Part shown: positions 8,439 through 12,071 of the stretch, one piece after another
Numbering within the stretch: the first letter of the stretch is position 1
Layout: each line of letters opens with the position of its first letter
DNA from: Spongospora subterranea
Taxonomy: Eukaryota; Endomyxa; Phytomyxea; Plasmodiophorida; Plasmodiophoridae
Length of the DNA: 12,071 nt
Assembly: GCA_900404475.1 (NCBI GenBank)
Contig: OUQQ01000611.1
Span: forward strand, 1-12,071
Direction of reading: 5' to 3'
Program-made: the position numbers and the translations under genes
Notes under the pieces: generated by a model
The model's input: the letters and a program-made list of their open reading frames with translations, nothing else
Told to the model about the DNA's origin: nothing
The model's database searches: none

Positions 8439-8441
8439 CTG

Positions 8442-8558
8442 TCAAGGAAATTAACAGCGTCGGAAGTGAACTACGACATTCATGACAAAGAAGTATTAGC
8501 GATCGTGGTAGCGTTTCAAGTCTGGAGACATTTCTTAGAGGGAGCACAACGATCATAA
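8442..8558 (+). pseudogene. Ty3/gypsy RNase H fragment, left palindrome arm
   Basis: About 38 codons open to a TAA at 8556-8558. They begin [20 protein letters not shown] and run through VWRHFLEGA, the middle of a Ty3/gypsy RNase H including the Glu of the KE.LA helix. The N-terminal DASD strand and C-terminal TDH segment are missing. It is the mirror copy of 9303-9414 on the other strand. Confidence 0.8.
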
Positions 8559-8570
8559 AAATTTAGTTAT

Positions 8571-8848
8571 TTACCTCATCCAATCTTTGCTCTCCGTATA
8601 CAAGCGTTGACTACCATAGTCATCAACTCGTCTCCCTCGAATATTGCCATCCTTCGATCGTAGCGTCCATTCGAGATAAACAAATCTCTCTACATATGAC
8701 GACGTCTTCCCTTTCATGGCCGTCATTATACAGACCTTTCCTATCGCCAGAGAACTGGTTTGGTTTCGGCAACTGAGCCAAGGAAGGTTGTGGAACGTCT
8801 GGTGGAGGATTTGGAATTCGCACTTGAAATTCCGATACTTCAGCCTGG
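8571..8848 (-). pseudogene. Gag-like fragment, inner half of the left palindrome arm
   Basis: The minus strand reads IPNPPPDVPQPSLAQLPKPN followed by QFSGDRKGL, a gag-like proline-rich lead-in, with frame changes afterwards. It is the mirror copy of 9012-9290. A Ty3/gypsy gag assignment rests on the PKP..F.GDR pattern and on adjacency to RNase H. Confidence 0.5.
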
Positions 8849-9293
8849 ATGGGCTGATGCGGGCCAATATTGTGACAATGTCCAGAGTCTGCCTGATAAC
8901 ATTCCTGCTCAATATGAAACTCTAATTCAACGACTAGAAACGCAGACCTTGGATCTACAAAAACAACTTGCCGAATCACGACCACCACAACCTACAGACA
9001 ACTGCCCGCAACCAGGCTGAAGAATCGGAACTTCAAGTGCAAATTCGAAATCCTCCATCAGCAGTTCCACAACCTTCCTTGGCTCAGTTGCCGAACCAAA
9101 CCAGTTCTCTGGCGTAGGAAAGGTCTGTATAATGATTGCCATGAAAGGGAAGACGTCGTCATATTTGGAGATTTTTTTATCTCGAATGGACGTCTACGAT
9201 CGAAGGATGGCAAAATTTGAGGGAGACGAGTTGATGACTATTGTGGAGTCAACGCTTGAACCCGGAGAGCAAAGATTGGATGAGGTAAAATAA
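8849..9293 (+). pseudogene. Gag-like fragment in the loop and right palindrome arm
   Basis: The loop encodes a charged, probably coiled-coil stretch (QYETLIQRLETQTLDLQKQL, about 8913-8972). It is followed in shifted frames by a proline-rich linker and, from 9118 to a TAA at 9291-9293, an open frame containing SRMDVYDRRMAKFEGDEL and LEPGEQRLDE. The coiled coil plus linker suits the N-terminus of a Ty3/gypsy Gag. The last segment is not recognised beyond being duplicated in the other arm. Frame changes at about 9020 and 9115 show decay. Confidence 0.5.
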
Positions 9294-9302
9294 ACTAAAT
9301 TC

Positions 9303-9679
9303 TTATGATCGTTGTGCTCCCTCTAAGTCTCCAGATTTGAAACGCTACCACGGTCGCTAATAATTCTTGGTCATGAATGTCGTAGTTCAATTCCGACGCT
9401 GTTAATTTTCTTGAATAAAACGCGATATGATGTATTTGACCGTCCAGTTGCGGGTGCGAAATCACGGCGCCGAGAACAAAGTCTGAAGCATCGGCATCGA
9501 CAATTATAGGTAAGAAAGGGTCAAAATGACAGGCGTCGTGGTGAACGCGAGTTTCAGGGTCTCGAAAGCGTACTCGGCCGCGGCCGACCAAAAATGGTTA
9601 ATCTTTCTTGGTCAGCGATGTCGATGGTAATGAATTTTGTGCAAAATTGACATTGAGTTCCCTGTAAAAGCCCAACAAC
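9303..9679 (-). pseudogene. Ty3/gypsy connection domain plus RNase H fragment
   Basis: The minus strand reads LLGFYREL and SLTKKD (connection), [20 protein letters not shown], then [19 protein letters not shown] and [20 protein letters not shown], ending in VAFQIW. The DASDF..GAV strand carries the first RNase H Asp and the QELLA helix the Glu. Frameshifts occur at about 9605 and 9535. The fragment starts exactly where the inverted RT segment (9681-9895) ends and is colinear with the RT palm copy at 9896-10210 if that segment is skipped. Confidence 0.82.
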
Positions 9680-9680
9680 T

Positions 9681-9895
9681 AAAAGGAGCCCTATCCTTTT
9701 CCGGCTATCCACAATATTCTGGCCCAACTATCGTTTGCCAATCGACTAGTACTGACCAAGTTGCGTTCAGCTGGCATGTTTGCGAAACTGGAAAAATGCG
9801 TGTTCGACGCTAGGGAAGTCCAATTCTTCGGGTATCTGGTCACCGACAAAAGCATCAAGATGGACCCATCTAAGGTGGAAACCATTAATGTCGTG
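9681..9895 (+). pseudogene. Inverted RT segment: fingers piece fused in frame to thumb, palm missing
   Basis: An open plus-strand frame runs from EPYPFPAIHNILAQLSFA directly into RLVLTKLRSAGMFAKLEKC, then VFDAREVQFFGYL and SIKMDPSKVETI. In Ty3/gypsy RT about 100 residues (the catalytic palm) normally separate the first part from the second, so this copy has an in-frame palm deletion. Bases 9683-9741 repeat, inverted, as 10147-10205. Confidence 0.82.
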
Positions 9896-10210
9896 TTGCA
9901 ACGCGTTCTCAGAGTAGATCAAGATGATGTTGATGTCGAAGTAAACAACCATAGATTGGTCCAGGTATTCACGACGAACGTGGCTCATGAAACCCTAAAA
10001 AATAGCTGGGAGCGTTCACCAGAACAAACGGCATGACATTATACACGAAGTTGCAGTATTTACAACACCATGCGATCTTCCACTCATCGCCGTCCTTAAT
10101 TCGGAGGAGATTGTAAGCGCCTCGGAGACCAATCTTGGTGAAGATTTTGGCAAACGATAGTTGGGCCAGAATATTGTCGATAGCCGGAATAGGATAGGGC
10201 TCCTTCTTGG
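9896..10210 (-). pseudogene. Ty3/gypsy reverse transcriptase fingers-palm fragment with damaged active site
   Basis: The minus strand reads KKEPYPIPAIDNILAQLSFA, KIFTKIGLRGAYNLLRIKDG, then CNFVYNVMPFVLVNAPSYF. After a frameshift near 10005 it continues as VRREYLDQSMVVYFDINIIL. The usual LDLRGAY is GLRGAY, losing the first catalytic Asp. The usual Y-x-D-D box is YFDI with a two-residue expansion, losing the second metal-binding Asp. It cannot be active. The element type is clear from the spacing of PIP, LRGAY, MPF and NAP motifs. Confidence 0.85.
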
Positions 10211-10330
10211 TCAGTAGCAGTTGCTCATAATGACGCCGCATCTCCTGACATTTCCGCTGGAACTGTTGTTGTTGATGGGCGAGAGCGTTTTGTACAATCA
10301 TCCGGACAACTGAAGGCAGGGACTGACCAT
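10211..10330 (-). pseudogene. Gln/Arg-rich gag-like coil fused in frame to the RT fragment
   Basis: The minus strand carries VRMIVQNALAHQQQQFQRKC and RRHYEQLL immediately before the RT start, in the same open frame. A charged, Gln-rich helix fits a Gag N-terminus. Protease and the rest of Gag are missing, so this is a deletion junction rather than an intact polyprotein. Confidence 0.45.
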
Positions 10331-10402
10331 CTGACGGAACCTGAAAACCTCGTCGCGAGTCAGCCGGTACAGATTCGGAAGCGATCCCTGCCTGACATGG
10401 AG

Positions 10403-10465
10403 ACAGCGAGGAGATGAAAGTAGGGGGAGAGAGAGTGAGAGAGAGTGGAAGGGAAAAAGAGTAGA
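10403..10465. repeat. Purine (GA) tract
   Basis: GA-rich low-complexity run with several uninterrupted GAGAGA blocks, between the gag/RT remnant and the tandem array. Confidence 0.85.
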
Positions 10466-10471
10466 GCACCC

Positions 10472-10735
10472 GTGCAATAACCGGATAAGGATGTGATTAG
10501 CGGTGCGATAACCGGATAAAGATGGGAGTAGCGGTGACAACCGGATAAGGATGTGAGTAGCGGTGCGATAACGCGATAAGGATGTGAGTAGCGGTGCGTA
10601 AACCGTGTAGATTGAGCGTAGCGATGCGTAACCGGGAATGAGGAAGAACGAAAAGCGAGTACGTAAACCGGGAATGAGAACGAAATGCGACGCGTAAACC
10701 GGAATGAGGAGGAGCGGTACGTGACCCGGGAATGA
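10472..10735. repeat. ~31-bp tandem repeat array, decaying to the right
   Basis: Four units of 29-31 bp at 10472-10502, 10503-10533, 10534-10562 and 10563-10593 share GTGCGATAACCGGATAAGGA and a following TGTGAGTAGCG. Further units from 10594 to 10735 are progressively altered but keep the core GTAAACCGGGAATGAG. There is no CRISPR logic: units abut and there are no unique spacers. Minus-strand frames stay open across it only because the unit lacks stops in that direction. Confidence 0.88.
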
Positions 10736-10738
10736 GAA

Positions 10739-10845
10739 ATTCTTGTCAAACTGTTGAAAACGAACAAGATCCTTGATATAACCAGGTGTGTACCGGCAAA
10801 GCAAGGAATTGACAAGAATGGCCAAGAAAGAGGTCATTCTTGTCA
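10739..10845. repeat. Three alternating copies of an ATTCTTGTCA motif (hairpin)
   Basis: ATTCTTGTCAA at 10739-10749, its inverse TTGACAAGAAT at 10809-10819, and CATTCTTGTCA at 10835-10845. The second and third form a perfect 11-bp stem (10810-10820 with 10835-10845) around a 14-nt loop. Adjacent to the tandem array; possibly the terminus of a small mobile element. Confidence 0.7.
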
Positions 10846-10849
10846 GAAA

Positions 10850-11116
10850 CTGTGGCGGAGCTGCGAGTGTTGGGATATTCCTAACAACTCGCTCTTTTTG
10901 TGATAATTGGCAAGTGGATTGCAATGTTTGCAAACGGCCGACTTGGTTCGGCGTCGTTGGTGAAATAGATCCAAATATCACTTGAGGTACGGCCTCGTTT
11001 GCGAAAGCCATTTCAATGTTTTCCCCACTGTCGATGTCGTCAGTTACCAAAACTACGTCTGGCTCTGCCCCATAAGTTGCCGTCGACGCATGCGGATTCA
11101 ATGTTGAAGACGGCAC
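10850..11116 (-). other. Unrecognised open frame, possible gene remnant
   Basis: The minus strand is open over about 90 codons with ordinary amino-acid composition (for example PDVVLVTDDIDSGENIEMAF and SPTTPNQVGRL). It has no ATG at its head and no domain I recognise. It runs on into the tandem array, where the translation is repetitive. It could be an exon, a retroelement piece, or chance. Confidence 0.25.
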
Positions 11117-11238
11117 AGCCGCCGCTAATCAAGTTGTTCGTATTTGAATCATTCCTTGTCCGCATTCAAATCACCTTCTGTAATCTCCCTGACCATGAAA
11201 TGGAATGTTGTTGGAAAGAAAACGAGTGACCTGTTTTT

Positions 11239-11391
11239 GGTGTGTCAAACACCCAGACACACTCAGCCCTAGATTAATCTGAAGATTAATTCGACACACC
11301 CAAGAAAGTCAATGGGGATTAATCCTTCCAAAACCCAAAAGTCCATGGGAATTAATCCCATGGGATATTCATAATTACATCAATTAACACA
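11239..11391 (+). promoter_or_regulatory. Palindrome cluster upstream of the GCM-like gene
   Basis: AGATTAATCT at 11271-11280, AGATTAATTC at 11283-11292, GGATTAATCC at 11316-11325, and CCATGGGA-ATTAA-TCCCATGG at 11343-11363 (perfect 8-bp arms). GGTGTGTC at 11239-11246 is mirrored by GACACAC at 11256-11262 and by GACACACC at 11293-11300. GGATTAATCC holds two overlapping TAATCC sites, the core bound by K50-type homeodomains. The cluster ends about 30 nt before the start codon. Confidence 0.5.
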
Positions 11392-12071
11392 ATGTATCCG
11401 AGTCCAGCGGAATGTTTTATTGTTCAGGCAGCGCGTGCGATGTTAGCGATGGTGGACGCGTTCGATTCAAACCAGATCATTGACATGGTTGAGGAGCTTT
11501 CAACATTGAGGCACGGAGGTGCGAAGTCATCTTCACCGCCTCAGCAGATGCCATCAGAACAACCGATTTTTGAGAAGCATGAATTGATGGACGGACAATC
11601 GCTCGACGATATTTCGCAACGTAACGATACGATCCCCACCATCAGCAAATCTAGCTCGACGTTGGGCAACGATAGCTCGTCGGAACATCGACCCTGTTCT
11701 ATTACTAAACTCTCCTCTGCCGAGGTCACCTCGGATCCGTATTATCCCAACGGTAATGTTAAATATCAAACTGCCATTGCCGATGGGTTTAATGCCAAAG
11801 ATGCGGCGGCTGTTGGATGGGCGTTAATTGTCTATGGACACAACACTCGAAATGATGGCACGACAATTCACAACAAAAGGTGCCTTGGAGTCTACGTGTG
11901 CCCGTTTGTCGGTGCGCATACACGGAAAGGCCCCGTTTGCCGCGAAACTATCGTGCGAAAACCGCCCATCCTCTTCCTTGTACAGAAACATGTCCTCGCC
12001 ACTCTTGCGCCTTGAAACATGTTTCTTGCGATGCTGTTTTAAAAGTGACCAGCACATCGGAGTTCGTTACG
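11392..12071 (+). CDS. GCM/WRKY-like zinc-binding domain protein, partial and frameshifted
   Basis: The frame opens at the ATG at 11392 and is cut by the window end. The first ~110 residues are Ser-rich and unrecognised. From about 11737 the product resembles the GCM DNA-binding fold: YYPNGNVKY, VGWALIVYGHNTRND and NKRCLGVYVCP. The frame then diverges and stops at 12013-12015. The -1 frame from 11907 to the end is open for 55 codons and supplies the missing part: CRCAYTERPRLPRNY, CTETCPRHSCALKHVSCDA, with Cys/His spacing that suits zinc binding. One lost base in the CCGTTTGTCGG run at 11902-11912, an assembly error, or -1 frameshifting would explain it; no GT-AG intron fits. In fungi such domains occur in standalone regulators and in Mutator-like transposases, so either origin is possible. 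Confidence 0.65.

Larger units (their letters stand above)
8442..9414. repeat. Long imperfect palindrome (fold-back) built from retroelement pieces
   Basis: The left arm 8442-8848 is the reverse complement of 9012-9414, diverged by scattered substitutions and small indels (about 90% identical by eye), around a 163-nt loop at 8849-9011. Each arm contains an RNase H piece at its outer end and a gag-like piece, in opposite orientation, at its inner end. The order is therefore RNase H(+), gag(-), loop, gag(+), RNase H(-). Confidence 0.9.

Noticed and set aside
8442..9414. Intact LTR pair or terminal inverted repeats of one DNA transposon
   Set aside because: The arms contain RNase H and gag coding pieces, not LTR or transposase ends, and no target-site duplication was visible at 8440 or 9415.
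10472..10735. CRISPR array
   Set aside because: Repeats are directly adjacent, vary in sequence and have no spacers; the genome is eukaryotic.
10298..11116. 272-codon minus-strand frame
   Set aside because: About half of it is translation of the tandem array and purine tract, another minus frame is open over the same region, and it starts with GTG. Only 10850-11116 is worth noting.
1..12071. tRNA or rRNA genes
   Set aside because: No GGTTCGAATCC-type T-arm with matching acceptor stem and no rRNA-like conserved blocks were seen on either strand by eye.

Overview
The window is nuclear DNA from a small-genome opisthokont, most likely a flagellated (zoosporic), early-diverging fungus or a close relative. 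Four observations lead there. The genes are split by very short GT-AG introns, 43-61 nt in all 16 that I could place. A ZMYND10 orthologue is present, which is needed only where axonemal dynein arms are built. The Ataxin-2/Pbp1 protein has a fungal-looking LsmAD domain ending in an EERG motif. The transposable-element debris (a DDE transposase tail and Ty3/gypsy pol) resembles fungal families from memory. Lineage is inference; no search was run.

Left half (1-7100), compact host genes: ETF beta subunit (+, 242-1180, 4 exons) converges on a secreted CAP/SCP-domain protein (-, 1205-2521, 4 exons), with 24 nt between the two stop codons. ZMYND10 (-, 2677-4405, 10 exons) lies head-to-tail behind the CAP gene across 155 bp that hold two bZIP-type sites. 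After a 650-bp stretch with nothing recognisable comes Ataxin-2/Pbp1 (+, 5059-6557, 2 exons). It converges on an unrecognised 225-aa protein (-, 7076-7753). The promoter of that protein carries a ~36-bp element that also occurs at bases 1-35, upstream of the ETF beta gene, and a strong hairpin.

Right half (7975-10850), transposon graveyard: the decayed C-terminus of a DDE transposase (-, 7975-8438) abuts a scrambled Ty3/gypsy element. That element forms a ~405-bp-arm palindrome around a 163-bp loop (8442-9414). Next to it is a pol copy in which the thumb segment is inverted relative to palm and RNase H (9303-10210). A purine tract, a ~31-bp tandem array and an 11-bp inverted-repeat hairpin follow.

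Right end (11239-12071): a cluster of palindromic ATTAAT-type sites precedes a gene for a GCM/WRKY-like zinc-binding domain. That gene runs off the window and carries one apparent -1 frameshift. The host genes form no operon or pathway. ETF beta is mitochondrial energy metabolism, ZMYND10 is dynein preassembly, Ataxin-2 is mRNA regulation, and the CAP protein is secreted.
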